Positions 22,133 to 31,648 are shown, counted from the first letter of the stretch. The stretch: DNA of 32,995 bases from Planctomycetota bacterium (GCA_021413735.1 JAIOPV010000289.1:1-32995), one strand, 5' to 3'. The notes: a model not told the origin generated them from the sequence alone. A program made the numbers and translations.

Positions 22133-22876
22133 TCAGACGAGTCTCCGACGGCGACAGGCTTCGGTGTATGTCGCTTCGAGTTCGACCGGCACGAATAAAT
22201 CCGCGATGAGTCGCAGTGGCATCGTCGGTAGCGCGTCACCGACCGAGAAGGCGGTTGTCCACACGTCGATTTCAGTGCGTTTCGTGCGAACTACCGGACG
22301 ATATGCGGCCGCGTAGAGGTACGATGCCTCCGGAAGTTCCAAATCCGACGGAGCCCCGATTGCCTCAATGAGTTCGTTGTGCAGGTTCGCATGCCGATCA
22401 GTTACGACATCCACGATCACGACACTCGCACCTGCCCCGAGGTAGTCCAGACATTTTCCCACGAAAGCGGTTCGAGATTCGGGCCGGTCCTTGTTTCCTG
22501 GACTTATCAGTTCGATTGCTCCGACGAGTCGTCGCGGCCCACGATCAGTATAGACCTTGATTTCAGCCAACTCAGGGATCTCGAAAGATGCGGTTCCGAC
22601 GGCTGCTGGCGGAGAATATACCGCCGAGGCTGTTGCCAAGGCCACGCCACAACCATCGCTGCCGTTCGTGCCCACATGGTCCTCAGCTTCACTGCTGCCG
22701 ACGGCAGATATGTCGATTTCGAGCCCGCCGCTGAGTCGCAGACTATCGAGTGCGAGATACTTTGGCGGGAGCAATTCGTTCAGGCGTTCCGTAATCGTGC
22801 TGATCCATCCGCTATGGAGTGAAGGCCAGGGCAAGTCAAATTGAATCGGGGGGCGGTGGTGATCGCGAATTGGCAT
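22133..22876 (-). CDS. DUF4058-like protein
   Basis: A 247-residue protein without signal peptide. It opens [28 protein letters not shown] and contains [12 protein letters not shown] and [29 protein letters not shown], ending in a segment that handles LHNELI and [11 protein letters not shown]. The order (short N-terminal aromatic part, LPP-Y-x-A, IELISPxNK, K-x-x-x-L) matches DUF4058 proteins of cyanobacteria and planctomycetes. Their function is unknown; the E-x-I-S-P-x-N-K stretch recalls a nuclease-like D/E...E-x-K core. First gene of the operon with the 2OG-like and phosphopantetheinyl transferase genes. Confidence 0.7.
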   Translation of the reverse strand: MPIRDHHRPPIQFDLPWPSLHSGWISTITERLNELLPPKYLALDSLRLSGGLEIDISAVGSSEAEDHVGTNGSDGCGVALATASAVYSPPAAVGTASFEIPELAEIKVYTDRGPRRLVGAIELISPGNKDRPESRTAFVGKCLDYLGAGASVVIVDVVTDRHANLHNELIEAIGAPSDLELPEASYLYAAAYRPVVRTKRTEIDVWTTAFSVGDALPTMPLRLIADLFVPVELEATYTEACRRRRLV

Positions 22877-22942
22877 GCGGGGCTCCTGTGAGTTCCGGTC
22901 ATCTTACCCGACGGATGTTTGTTTCGGGAACGTTGGCCGGTC

Positions 22943-22948
22943 TAGAAT
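22943..22948 (+). promoter_or_regulatory. Probable -10 box of the AAA+ gene
   Basis: TAGAAT 36 nt before the ATG, with TTGTTT 18 bp upstream (22919-22924). An identical TAGAAT stands before the VWA gene at 27277-27282, so the two partner genes appear to have similar promoters. Confidence 0.45.
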
Positions 22949-22983
22949 GCAGGGGTCACCCGCATTGCACGCAAGGACTCCCC

Positions 22984-24396
22984 ATGACCGCACCCCGGCC
23001 AACCAATCTCCAACAGCTTCGCGAAAGTGGCTGGCAATCGAAATCCGTCAAACACGAACTTCGCGATAACTTCCTCACGGCTCTCAAAGCGAATACGCCA
23101 CTCTTCCCGGGCATCGTCGGCTACGAGAACACCGTCGTGCCTGAGATCAGCATTGCGGTGCTGGCGGGCCACGACATGCTTTTCCTCGGCGAAAAGGGCC
23201 AGGCGAAAAGCCGCCTCATGCGGTCGCTCGTGAAATTCCTCGATCCAGAGATCCCCTACCTCGACATCCCGGGCAGCCCGGTTCACGAAGACCCGTACTC
23301 GCCAATCACGCGAGCGGGGAAGGAGTTGCTTCGCACGCATCCGCCGGAGCAGGTGCCGATTGCGTGGTGGCCTCGTGCAGAGCGTTATGCCGAACGCCTC
23401 GCCCCTGGCACCAAGTTCGCCGACGTCATTGGTGAGATCGACCCTGCGAAGCTCGCGATGGGAACGAGCATGGGTGCGGAGGATGCTCTGCACTTCGGGC
23501 TGATTCCGCGAATGCATCGTGGCATCTTCGCCATGAACGAAATCCCGGAACTCGACGAACTCATTCAGGTCGGGCTGTTCAACATCCTCGAAGAACGCGA
23601 CGTGCAAATTCGCGGCTATCCGATCCAGTTCGACCTCGACGTGATGGTGCTGTTCTCCGCGAACCCCACCACGTTCAACCGCTCTGGCAAGGTGATTCCG
23701 CAACTGAAGGACCGCATCGGCTCGCTGATTCAGACGCACTACCCGAAGGAACGCGCCCTGGGCATTGAGATCATGGAGCAGGAAGCGACTCTCGAAACCG
23801 GTGGCGAATTCCCGGTTGTGGTGCCGTACTTCATGAAGGAGATCATCGAGCAGATCAGCGTGAGTGCCCGCAAGTCGAAGTACGTCGATCACGCGAGCGG
23901 CGTGAGTGCCCGCTTCAGCATCGCGAACTACCGAACGATGGTCGCGTCGGCGATGCATCGTGGCGTGCGACTTGGCGAGAAGCCGGCCGTGCCGCGAATC
24001 AGCGACCTGGGGCATCTTCCGACGTCGTCGATTGGTAAGCTCGAACTCGACCTGATGGGTTCGCACCAGATGAGCGAGAAGCAGGTGCTGGAGTCGATCA
24101 TTGCGGACGCGATTCGGGTGGTGTTCGAGGAGTATGTCGACAAGCACGGGCTAGACGAAATCGCGACGGCGTTCGGCAAGGGCGTGAAGATCGAGGTGGG
24201 CGACATGCTTGCAAGTGCGGAGTACGCGAAACGGTTGAAGCGCGTGCCGAAGGCGTGGGAGAAGGCGTTCGAGGTGAACGCGGGCACGACGGACGCGATG
24301 CGGGCGAGTTGTGTGGAGTTCGTGCTTGCGGGGCTGTACGCGACCGATCAGATTAGCAGGGGTGCCCACCACGGCCACATCACCTACGAGACGTGA
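22984..24396 (+). CDS. Magnesium-chelatase I / MoxR-like AAA+ ATPase
   Basis: A 470-residue AAA+ protein. The P-loop is GEKGQAKSR (69-77), with a Gln in place of the usual Gly-Thr/Gly-Lys order, as in this subfamily. Walker B and sensor regions follow ([26 protein letters not shown] and [30 protein letters not shown]). The later [13 protein letters not shown] is typical of ChlI/MoxR-like proteins. These act with a VWA/MIDAS protein as a metal-dependent chaperone or cofactor-inserting machine. The partner VWA gene is present at 27311 but three genes lie between. The start at 22984 is chosen because the conserved part begins there and the promoter lies just upstream; a longer frame to 22819 overlaps the divergent gene. 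Confidence 0.88.
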   Translation: MTAPRPTNLQQLRESGWQSKSVKHELRDNFLTALKANTPLFPGIVGYENTVVPEISIAVLAGHDMLFLGEKGQAKSRLMRSLVKFLDPEIPYLDIPGSPVHEDPYSPITRAGKELLRTHPPEQVPIAWWPRAERYAERLAPGTKFADVIGEIDPAKLAMGTSMGAEDALHFGLIPRMHRGIFAMNEIPELDELIQVGLFNILEERDVQIRGYPIQFDLDVMVLFSANPTTFNRSGKVIPQLKDRIGSLIQTHYPKERALGIEIMEQEATLETGGEFPVVVPYFMKEIIEQISVSARKSKYVDHASGVSARFSIANYRTMVASAMHRGVRLGEKPAVPRISDLGHLPTSSIGKLELDLMGSHQMSEKQVLESIIADAIRVVFEEYVDKHGLDEIATAFGKGVKIEVGDMLASAEYAKRLKRVPKAWEKAFEVNAGTTDAMRASCVEFVLAGLYATDQISRGAHHGHITYET

Positions 24397-24400
24397 GACC

Positions 24401-25030
24401 ATGAACGCGGTTGTGCCATACGAAACGAGGCTGAACGCGGACCGCCGGTGGGCGTTAATGGAGGGGAGTATGCACTTTGAGAAAGAAAGTGCCGTCTTCA
24501 AGACGATGCAGGAGATCACAAAGCGGCTTGATGCCCTCGGGGTTGCGTACGCCGTTGTGGGGGGCATGGCGTTGTTTATGCACGGCTACCGGCGCTTCAC
24601 GGAAGATGTGGATATCCTGGTCACAAAGGAAAGTTTGGTGGTTATCCATGAGCGGCTCGAAGGGTTGGGCTATCTGCCGTTGTTCGTGGGTGGCAAGAAC
24701 CTTCGGGACACCGACACCGGAGTGAAAATCGAATTCCTTGTCAGTGGAGGATTCCCAGGTGATGGGCTGCCGAAGCCGGTGGCTTTCCCCGATCCAGCAG
24801 AGGTATCGATTCGACTTGACGGTGTGAGTTGCGCGAGCCTCTCGAAGTTGGTCGAACTCAAACTCGCCTCCGGCACGGCCGCGTGGCGTTTGAAAGACCT
24901 CGCCGACGTGCAGGAGATGATCCGGGTATTCGGCTTAGCCGCGGAGTTTGCTGAACAACTCGACCCATCAGTCCAAGCGTCGTACCGCATGCTTTGGACG
25001 CAACTTCAACATGCCCCCCGCGACGAGTGA
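24401..25030 (+). CDS. Nucleotidyltransferase-fold protein
   Basis: A 209-residue protein with the minimal nucleotidyltransferase signature: AVVGGMALFMHGYRRFTEDVDILV, that is GG (54-55) and D-x-D (Asp69, Asp71). The part after it (GVKIEFLVSGGFPGDGLP, SLSKLVELKL, RLKDLADVQEMI) is as in DUF6036/AbiEii-like proteins, some of which are toxins that modify RNA or proteins, others of unknown use. No partner antitoxin is next to it. It begins 4 nt after the AAA+ stop. A second start at 24470 has a stronger ribosome site (GGAGGGG) and would give 186 residues. Confidence 0.78.
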   Translation: MNAVVPYETRLNADRRWALMEGSMHFEKESAVFKTMQEITKRLDALGVAYAVVGGMALFMHGYRRFTEDVDILVTKESLVVIHERLEGLGYLPLFVGGKNLRDTDTGVKIEFLVSGGFPGDGLPKPVAFPDPAEVSIRLDGVSCASLSKLVELKLASGTAAWRLKDLADVQEMIRVFGLAAEFAEQLDPSVQASYRMLWTQLQHAPRDE

Positions 25031-25034
25031 CCAG

Positions 25035-26225
25035 ATGCCGCCGCGTTCGCCCAAATCGAAGGCTGCTCCCGAGCCGTATCCGCCGGGTTGGGAGCCGTTC
25101 CTTGACGCGATTTGCGATAACATCGACGACGACACGCCGCGGCTCGTCTTCGCCGACTGGCTTCAGGAAAACGGCGACGATGCTCGTGCCGAGTTCATTC
25201 GCATTCAGTGCAGCCAGTACCGCCGCGTCCATCCGGAATACGAAAACCCAGCTGTGCGGAACAAGGTGTTCACGCCCGAACTGCGGAAAGCGTACATCCG
25301 CCAGCGACAACTGCGGATCGACAACTTTGATCGGTGGATCAGTCCGTTTCCGGAGTGGTCTTCAGGCTCGACGTGGGCGTTTCAGCGAGGCTTCGCGTAC
25401 TTCTTCGCCCCGACCGGTCGGCAGTGGGTGAAAGATGGCCCACGTGTTCGCCAACTCACGCCGGTGGAACTGCTGCGAATCACGCGAACTGACGACCTCG
25501 CGAGGCAACTATTCGACTCGCCGATCCTGGTCGGGATCAAACGGCTCCACCTGCCCGACATCGACAACGACGGCGTGAGGGCGCTATCGAAGTCGGCGGC
25601 TCTCGATTCACTCACCGAACTCGACATCGGCAAAATCGGACGTTACGGGTTCGGTCGTTCCGGCATCACTTCTGCCGCTGCCACGGCACTCCTTCGATCG
25701 CCGAGACTCACCAAACTGACGTCGCTCTCGCTTCACTCGAACCATCTCGGGGCCACCGCCGCAACGGCCCTCCTGAAATCGGTCTGCATCGGAAACCTCA
25801 CCCAACTCCATTTGGTCTCTACCGCCCTCGGAGGAATGGACTTCACCAAGCTCATTGCATCCCCGAAACTGAAGCAGTTACGCTCGCTGAATCTGCAAGG
25901 AAATGCGGTCGGCGACGACGGCATTCGCGAGTTGTGCCACTCCGAGATCCAGGGGCTGGAAGAACTGAACCTCAAGTATAATCGTCTCGCGTCGAGATCG
26001 GCCCAGAGGCTTGCCGTGTGGCCGGGGTTGCAGTCGGTGCGTGTGCTGGAACTTGCTGGCAATCCGCTCGGGATTGAAGGCTGCCGCGACCTGCTGACAA
26101 GCGAGTATCTTGACAGCATGGAACGACTGGAACTGTCGAGCCTGAACCTCACGAGACGGGACCGGGCGGACCTCGAAGCGCTGCCCGGGTTCAAACGCCT
26201 CAAAAATGTGTCTTTCGCATCGTGA
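25035..26225 (+). CDS. TIGR02996-domain leucine-rich-repeat protein
   Basis: A 396-residue protein. The module is PYPPGWEPFLDAICDNIDDD, TPRLVFADWLQENGDDARAEFIRIQ. After an aromatic insert (WISPFPEWSSGSTWAFQRGF) about seven leucine-rich repeats run to the end (for example LTSLSLHSNHLGATAATALL and LRSLNLQGNAVGDDGIREL). It starts 4 nt after the previous stop; an ATG at 25011 that overlaps that gene by 20 nt is the alternative. The next gene is a paralogue 6 nt away, so tandem duplication is likely. Function unknown; LRRs suggest protein contacts. Confidence 0.85.
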   Translation: MPPRSPKSKAAPEPYPPGWEPFLDAICDNIDDDTPRLVFADWLQENGDDARAEFIRIQCSQYRRVHPEYENPAVRNKVFTPELRKAYIRQRQLRIDNFDRWISPFPEWSSGSTWAFQRGFAYFFAPTGRQWVKDGPRVRQLTPVELLRITRTDDLARQLFDSPILVGIKRLHLPDIDNDGVRALSKSAALDSLTELDIGKIGRYGFGRSGITSAAATALLRSPRLTKLTSLSLHSNHLGATAATALLKSVCIGNLTQLHLVSTALGGMDFTKLIASPKLKQLRSLNLQGNAVGDDGIRELCHSEIQGLEELNLKYNRLASRSAQRLAVWPGLQSVRVLELAGNPLGIEGCRDLLTSEYLDSMERLELSSLNLTRRDRADLEALPGFKRLKNVSFAS

Positions 26226-26231
26226 ATCCCC

Positions 26232-27266
26232 ATGGCGACACCAGCGAAGAAGCCGAAAGCCAACCCCGACCCGTATCCGCCGGGATGGGAACCGTTCCTG
26301 GGTGCGATCCGGGCTCATGTCGACGAAGACACGCCACGTGTCGTGTTCGCCGACTGGCTCGAAGAGAATGGCGACCCCGAACGCGCTGAGTTCATCCGCA
26401 TTCAGTGCGACGTGGCACGCGGAAAGACCGAGGCCGCGCCGCGGGCCGAGGCTCTGCTCGCTGCCAATCGCAAACGCTGGATTCGCGGCTTCCCAAAGGT
26501 TCTCGTTGACAACCCCGAACGGTGCAAGTTCCGCCGTGGGTTCGTGTACGCGGTGCCGCTCAAGGGTCCGCAGTTGGTGAAAGAGGGGGCCGCACTCGCT
26601 CGCCTCACGCCGCTGGAAGAATTGCATCTCGAACAGGTGAACGCCCAAGCGATTCAACTCCCCGCGCTGGCCAGCGTCCGTGCTCTCGTGATGCCGCAGG
26701 CCACATCGCCACTGGTCGAAGGGCTTGCGAAGTCGCCGGTCATTCCCACGCTGCGAAAGCTCAGACTCGCTCCGGTGTGGGGAGCGCGAGTGAGTCAGCG
26801 GTCGGTGCGGTCGGTGATCGCCAACCCGGCCCTCACGCAACTCCGCGAACTGCGGCTGGAGTCGATGCCGGTTGGTGATGTCGTGTGTTCAGCCTTGGCG
26901 GCGGCACCGCACGTCAACGGCCTTGAAGTCCTCGAACTCTCGCGCACTGAAGTCACCACGGTCGGAGCCGAGGCGCTCGCCAAGGCTCCCGCTGCGGCAA
27001 CCCTCCGAGTTCTGAGCATGGACGGGTACATCGGGGATGCTGGCCTCCAGCATCTGGTTCGCTCGAAGCATTTACGCCAACTCGAAACGCTCGATTTGCG
27101 ATGGTGCCAGCTCACGAATGCGTCGGCAACGCTGCTCGCTGAATGGGAGGGTCTCCGCACCGTGCGGAAGCTGGATCTGCGAGGCAATCGCACGGGGCCA
27201 ACCGCTCGGCAGATCATTTCCGGCAGCCCGAACGCCATCAATCTGAAAGAGTTGCACGTCCCGTAA
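26232..27266 (+). CDS. TIGR02996-domain leucine-rich-repeat protein (paralogue)
   Basis: A 344-residue paralogue of the preceding gene. PYPPGWEPFLGAIRAHVDED and TPRVVFADWLEENGDPERAEFIRIQ are nearly the same as the neighbour's module, but the C-terminal repeats have diverged more (LRELRLESMPVGDVVCSAL, LEVLELSRTEVTTVGAEAL, LETLDLRWCQLTNASATLL). The last repeats are shorter. It precedes the VWA gene by 44 nt, in which a separate TAGAAT -10 box lies, so the VWA gene need not depend on readthrough from here. Confidence 0.87.
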   Translation: MATPAKKPKANPDPYPPGWEPFLGAIRAHVDEDTPRVVFADWLEENGDPERAEFIRIQCDVARGKTEAAPRAEALLAANRKRWIRGFPKVLVDNPERCKFRRGFVYAVPLKGPQLVKEGAALARLTPLEELHLEQVNAQAIQLPALASVRALVMPQATSPLVEGLAKSPVIPTLRKLRLAPVWGARVSQRSVRSVIANPALTQLRELRLESMPVGDVVCSALAAAPHVNGLEVLELSRTEVTTVGAEALAKAPAAATLRVLSMDGYIGDAGLQHLVRSKHLRQLETLDLRWCQLTNASATLLAEWEGLRTVRKLDLRGNRTGPTARQIISGSPNAINLKELHVP

Positions 27267-27276
27267 ATCGGTCGCG

Positions 27277-27282
27277 TAGAAT
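27277..27282 (+). promoter_or_regulatory. Probable -10 box of the VWA gene
   Basis: TAGAAT 28 nt before the GTG start, with TTGCAC at 27252-27257 about 19 bp upstream. The hexamer matches the one before the AAA+ partner gene (22943). Confidence 0.4.
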
Positions 27283-27310
27283 GGGGTTGCCCCAACGCCG
27301 AGGAATCATT

Positions 27311-29020
27311 GTGAGCGAGCAAGAACACCTGACGCCCGGCGGGATTGTCCACACGTACCAGAAGTACGACCCCGTTCACTTCCCGAGTCCGACGGCACCG
27401 CCGCCCGACATGGTTTCGCCGCTAATGGAGCACATGCTCGCGTTCGGCGACACCGACGAATTCACCGAAGAACAGCTCGCCAACGCCATTCGACTCGATG
27501 CGTCGCAGATCGCGGGCCTCGGGCCGAGTCTGAACGCCATCAAGCAGATGCTCCTCGAACGCAAGCGAAAGATCCTCGCCACCTACGAGACAAAGCACGC
27601 CAAGAAGCTCGCCGCCGAGAGCTTCCGCGACATCGCCAAGAAGCTGACCCCGCCGCCGAAGCTCGCGAACGCTTACAACAAGTCCGTGAAGCAGGAACAA
27701 CTCGCGGACCTCGAATCGCTGTACTTTCAAGTCGGGGATGACACGAACCCGTTCGCCCGGCAACTCGTTTTGGTTGTGGGATTGCTCGGCGAGAAGTACC
27801 TCGTGGATGAACTCGCCGCGAAGTACGAGTTCACCGGCCGCGAAAAGATGGACGTGCCCAAAGCTCTCGAAATCAAGGAAGAACTGGAGACGATCGACAA
27901 ACTGCTGAAACAACTTGAGGAGGCGAAGAAGACGGCTCAGCTTGCGATTATCGACATGGAGGAACTGGAGAAGTACGCAGAGCCTGGCGACATGGAACGC
28001 CTTTCGGCCCTGAAACAGCAAATCGAGGACTACCTTCGCGAGCAGGCCGAGAAGCAGGGGCTTGAGGGCGATGGCAAGGGCAAGTATCGCCTCACGCCGA
28101 AGGCTCTCCGGCTGTTCCAGTCGAAGGTGCTGACGAAGATTTTCTCCGACATGCAGGCATCGCGCACGGGCCGACACCCCGACGCGGTTGCCGGTGAGGG
28201 TGCGGTCGAGTCGCCGAAAACGAAGCCCTACGAGTTCGGCGATTCCGTCGCGCAGATGGATATTCCCGCGAGCATGACGAACGCTCTGCTTCGCAGTGGG
28301 CCTGGGCTGCCGGTGCGGATGAACCCCGACGACATCGTGATTCACCGAACGCGAGTGAACCCGAAAGCCGCGACGTGCGTGCTCCTCGATATGTCGGGGT
28401 CGATGCGTTACGACGCACAGTATGTGAATGTGAAGCGAATGGGGCTGGCGCTCGAAGGGCTGATCCGCTCGGAGTACCCCGGCGATTACTTGCAGTTCGT
28501 GGAGATGTACACGTTCGCGAAACCGCGGCACGTTTCGGAAGTGGCGTCGCTGATGCCCAAGCCAGTGACGATCTTCAGCCCAGTTGTGCGGCTCAAGGCG
28601 GACATGAGCAACCCGGACGTGAGCGAGCTTCGCATCCCGACGCACTTCACGAACATTCAGCACGCACTGCAAACCGCCCGGCGGCATCTCGCGACGCAGG
28701 ATACGCCGAACCGTCAGGTCGTGCTCATCACGGACGGATTGCCGACTGCACACTTCGAGGGCAGCACGCTGTTCATGCTGTACCCACCGGACCCACGCAC
28801 GGAAGAAGCGACGATGCGCGAGGCGTTGCTGTGTGCCCGCGAAGGAATCACGATCAACATCTTCCTGCTGAGCAACTGGAATCAGTCGGAGGAGGACGTG
28901 CGGTTCGCGTACAAGATCGCGGAGAGCACCAAGGGCCGGGTGATCTTCACCGCTGGCCGCGACCTGGATCGGTACGTGATCTGGGATTACATCAAGCGCC
29001 GCAAACAGATCGTTTCGTGA
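27311..29020 (+). CDS. VWA-domain protein, partner of the AAA+ ATPase
   Basis: A 569-residue protein. The N-terminal half is helical and charged (VWA-associated region, with EELETIDKLLKQLEEAKKT about residue 190). The VWA domain occupies the last 220 residues with a full metal-binding MIDAS: DMSGS (Asp360, Ser362, Ser364), Thr447 in HFTNIQ, and Asp475 in ITDGLP. Paired with MoxR/ChlI-type AAA+ proteins, such proteins insert metals or remodel substrates. GTG start: GAGGA lies 8 nt upstream and no ATG is near. It is separated from its AAA+ partner (ending 24396) by 2.9 kb. A 28-bp palindrome follows the stop. Confidence 0.88.
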   Translation: MSEQEHLTPGGIVHTYQKYDPVHFPSPTAPPPDMVSPLMEHMLAFGDTDEFTEEQLANAIRLDASQIAGLGPSLNAIKQMLLERKRKILATYETKHAKKLAAESFRDIAKKLTPPPKLANAYNKSVKQEQLADLESLYFQVGDDTNPFARQLVLVVGLLGEKYLVDELAAKYEFTGREKMDVPKALEIKEELETIDKLLKQLEEAKKTAQLAIIDMEELEKYAEPGDMERLSALKQQIEDYLREQAEKQGLEGDGKGKYRLTPKALRLFQSKVLTKIFSDMQASRTGRHPDAVAGEGAVESPKTKPYEFGDSVAQMDIPASMTNALLRSGPGLPVRMNPDDIVIHRTRVNPKAATCVLLDMSGSMRYDAQYVNVKRMGLALEGLIRSEYPGDYLQFVEMYTFAKPRHVSEVASLMPKPVTIFSPVVRLKADMSNPDVSELRIPTHFTNIQHALQTARRHLATQDTPNRQVVLITDGLPTAHFEGSTLFMLYPPDPRTEEATMREALLCAREGITINIFLLSNWNQSEEDVRFAYKIAESTKGRVIFTAGRDLDRYVIWDYIKRRKQIVS

Positions 29021-29023
29021 AGG

Positions 29024-29115
29024 TTGGCGAGCGGGGGACGTGAGTCCCCTGTTTGCTTTGGTCGGGTTTCGTCAATACGAAAACAATCAGGGGACTCACG
29101 TCCCCCGCTCGCCAA
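29024..29115. repeat. Perfect 28-bp inverted repeat between convergent genes
   Basis: Arms 29024-29051 and 29088-29115 are exact reverse complements around a 36-nt centre. Each arm contains the hairpin GGGGAC-GTGA-GTCCCC. It begins 4 nt after the VWA stop and ends 6 nt before the stop of the convergent gene, so it could work as a terminator for both, though its two-level shape is that of the mobile palindromes seen elsewhere here. Confidence 0.82.
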
Positions 29116-29120
29116 ACTGC

Positions 29121-30626
29121 TCAGGCCCGCGCAGACTGCGTGCGATTTACCAGCGGCGAATCGGGCGTTTCCGATCCTTTCATCCAGAACAAACTCGCAG
29201 CCAAGAAGCGATCTCGCCACGCCGGCGAGATCGCTTCGACATCCTCCAACACCGCCGTGCTGAACTTGTAATCGTGAGCGTCGGTGCCCTTCAAGAAGAT
29301 CAGGCGACGGCCCTCGTCGGTCAGCTCTTTCGCGCTGCCGGTGTGCGACTTCAGATAACTCAGTGCCGTGCGGGCGGCCGTGTCCTTGTTCTTACTCACT
29401 TCGCGATACACCTCCGCAACGCCGAACATCGCGTTTTCATCACGCGGTTCCAGGGCGTCGATCTTTGCGTCGCCGACCTTGCCGCGAACCTTCATCGCCT
29501 CGCGGAACATCGGCAAGAACGACGCCGCTTGCAACAGAAGCAACTTCCGCGTGTCAGCAGCCGCGACTGTCTGATGTGCGTAATGCAAAGCGTTCAGCGT
29601 CGTGAGCGTGTGAAGCCCGACGATGCCCGGTTGCCGCATCAGCAGTTCACCGGCACCGAGCAACAAGCCTTCCCACACAGCTTGCGGGGCAGCTCCTTTC
29701 GCCGTCAATTCGGCGACCTTCGCACCCATTTCGTCGGCCGATGCCGTGCGAAGCGAACTCAGCAACTCAGCGGGAATCTCGGGGAGTGCTCCCTGCCCTG
29801 CCCCACCTTCGCGAATGCGTTCGAGGTTCTTGCGACCAGGGCGGTCGGCTTCCAGGTCTTCCTTCGCGGGGTTCTTGCCGCCGTCGTACTTTTGCAGTGC
29901 ATACGCCAGCGAACGCAGCACCGGTTCAGAGTGTTGCCAGCCGATCACGTTGAGCGTGCGGAACGAACACGCCACGAAGATTGCCTTGTGGCCGATGTCG
30001 CGGAAATCCCGGCTGCCGTAACGTGCGAACAACTCCAGCAATTCGCCGGGCGTCGCAGTGCGAGCGAGTCCCACAACGGCCGTGTCGGCGGCTTCCACGT
30101 CCCAGTTGTCCATTGCAGACGTGAACGCGGCGCGAGCCTTCGATGCGGTGGGAACCTTCGCTTCATCGACCGGCTTCATTCGCCAGCCGGCGGATTCCTT
30201 CGCGTTGACTTCCTGAGCACCCTTGAAGCTGTCGAGCCCCCAGAACAATGGCAGCCAGCGTTCGCGGTCTGGTCCGGCGAGCGCGGCCTGATGCACGGCG
30301 TTCACGGCCATCACCGCGTGAAACTTGAACCCAACCTGCGGACGCGGCTGAATGTTCCGCACCCCCGCGAGGAAGAGAGCCGTCAGCACATCGCGATACG
30401 CCAACCCCTTCTTGACACGCGAACCGACCTCTTCGAGCAACTTGTCGCGCGGCGTTTCTTCGATGAGACGCACGAGTGGTTCGATGCCGGAATCGAGTCG
30501 CACAACCTTGGCATCGGGCTTGGCTTCGTCAGCGGACACAAGCGGAAGTTGATTGAGAAACGCCAGACTGCCAGCACCCGCGGCGGAAGTGGATAGGAAC
30601 TTGCGACGGTCAGGAGACACGCTCAT
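29121..30626 (-). CDS. Tat-exported protein of unknown function
   Basis: A 501-residue protein with a twin-arginine signal (SPDRRKFLSTSAAGAGSLAFL), so it is folded before export. The mature part is helical: repeated short amphipathic helices, a His/Asp-containing GFKFHAVMAVNAVHQAAL and GHKAIFVACSFRTLNVIGWQHSEPVLRSL. His residues are well spaced and could bind a metal or haem-type cofactor, which is a guess. Family not recognised beyond 'conserved planctomycete exported protein'. GGAG lies about 10 nt before the ATG. Confidence 0.85.
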   Translation of the reverse strand: MSVSPDRRKFLSTSAAGAGSLAFLNQLPLVSADEAKPDAKVVRLDSGIEPLVRLIEETPRDKLLEEVGSRVKKGLAYRDVLTALFLAGVRNIQPRPQVGFKFHAVMAVNAVHQAALAGPDRERWLPLFWGLDSFKGAQEVNAKESAGWRMKPVDEAKVPTASKARAAFTSAMDNWDVEAADTAVVGLARTATPGELLELFARYGSRDFRDIGHKAIFVACSFRTLNVIGWQHSEPVLRSLAYALQKYDGGKNPAKEDLEADRPGRKNLERIREGGAGQGALPEIPAELLSSLRTASADEMGAKVAELTAKGAAPQAVWEGLLLGAGELLMRQPGIVGLHTLTTLNALHYAHQTVAAADTRKLLLLQAASFLPMFREAMKVRGKVGDAKIDALEPRDENAMFGVAEVYREVSKNKDTAARTALSYLKSHTGSAKELTDEGRRLIFLKGTDAHDYKFSTAVLEDVEAISPAWRDRFLAASLFWMKGSETPDSPLVNRTQSARA

Positions 30627-30688
30627 TGCATCGCTCCGAGAAGAGGACAGGGCGACGGAATTAGACAGGCGGGGGAATTGTACTGCGC

Positions 30689-31615
30689 TCAGTCGGCTTT
30701 CCCGCCACGGTCGCCAGTCTTCACCAAGGTGACCTGGTTGCCGGTTGAATTGTATCGCACTTCCGACATGAATGCCCGCATCAGCAGAATGCCGCGACCA
30801 CTCGGCCCCGGAATGTACTCGGGCGAGTCCGGATCAGGCAACTTGGTGATGTCGAATCCAGGCCCCTGATCCGCGATCACGAACGTCGCCCGACCCGGAA
30901 TCATTCGCGCATTCACACGCACTCGCCGAGCCTGGTACGGCTCCAGAAATCGCCGCTCGGCCGCGAGTTTGTGAAACGCTTCGTCGCCGTTCTCCCGCAG
31001 ATCCGAACTGACTTCCAGATTGCCGTGATACATCGCGTTCAGCAGCGATTCTTCCAGGGCAATGCCCGCACGAGTCGCGCCGGTAATGTCGCACAGCCCG
31101 ATCTCGATCATGTCATCGCGTAACAATGCGACCAACGGCGGCACAAGCGACGGATCGTTTTCCAGAAGGAATTGCGAACTGCGGCGAGTGAGGCCAGCCA
31201 GCACGCGGAATCGCTTGGTTTCCGCCTGCCGAATGGAAAGCACACGCTCCAACACCGACGCGAGATCGTGCGTGAGTGCTTGCTTGGGAACGTAGTCGGC
31301 GGCTCCGGCTTTCAGGGCTTCGACGGCGATTCGCTCGCTGCCGTCGCCGGTCATAAGTACGACCGGCACCTGAGGAAATTGATCGCGAATCTTCTCGACG
31401 AGCGTGAGCCCGTCCATTTGTGGCATCTGAATGTCGGTCAGCACCACCGATGGGATTTCACGAGCAAGCACGGCGAGAGCTTCGATGCCATTTCGTGCGA
31501 AGAGAATTCGCCAACCGCCTTGCGTTTCCAGCAACTTGGCGACGAACCGCTGTTCCAGTTGTGAGTCGTCCACCACGAGAATCGCGGGAACGTCGGTGGG
31601 TGCAGGCGTGTTCAT
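30689..31615 (-). CDS. Response regulator with histidine-kinase-type ATPase output domain
   Basis: A 308-residue protein. The receiver (about 10-130) has the acidic pair ILVVDDS, the phospho-acceptor Asp61 (VLTDIQMPQMDG), Thr/Ser (VVLMTGDG) and Lys (DYVPKQAL). The C-terminal part (about 160-305) is a GHKL ATPase fold of the anti-sigma/RsbW kind: ALEESLLNAMYHGN (N-box), VIADQGPGFD (G1) and SGRGILLMRAFM (G2). Such proteins often work with PP2C phosphatases like the one at 8545; a link here is a guess. The promoter (TTGCGT-16-TACAAT) ends at 31649, so translation starts at 31624 or 31615. Confidence 0.88.
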   Translation of the reverse strand: MNTPAPTDVPAILVVDDSQLEQRFVAKLLETQGGWRILFARNGIEALAVLAREIPSVVLTDIQMPQMDGLTLVEKIRDQFPQVPVVLMTGDGSERIAVEALKAGAADYVPKQALTHDLASVLERVLSIRQAETKRFRVLAGLTRRSSQFLLENDPSLVPPLVALLRDDMIEIGLCDITGATRAGIALEESLLNAMYHGNLEVSSDLRENGDEAFHKLAAERRFLEPYQARRVRVNARMIPGRATFVIADQGPGFDITKLPDPDSPEYIPGPSGRGILLMRAFMSEVRYNSTGNQVTLVKTGDRGGKAD

Positions 31616-31648
31616 CTCGGGCATCTCGGGCGTGGCGGACCCGTTCGG

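Noticed and set aside
29040-30596. 518-codon plus-strand frame
   Set aside because: Antisense to the Tat-signal protein, which has a real export signal and ribosome site; the plus frame is Arg/His-rich without a domain.
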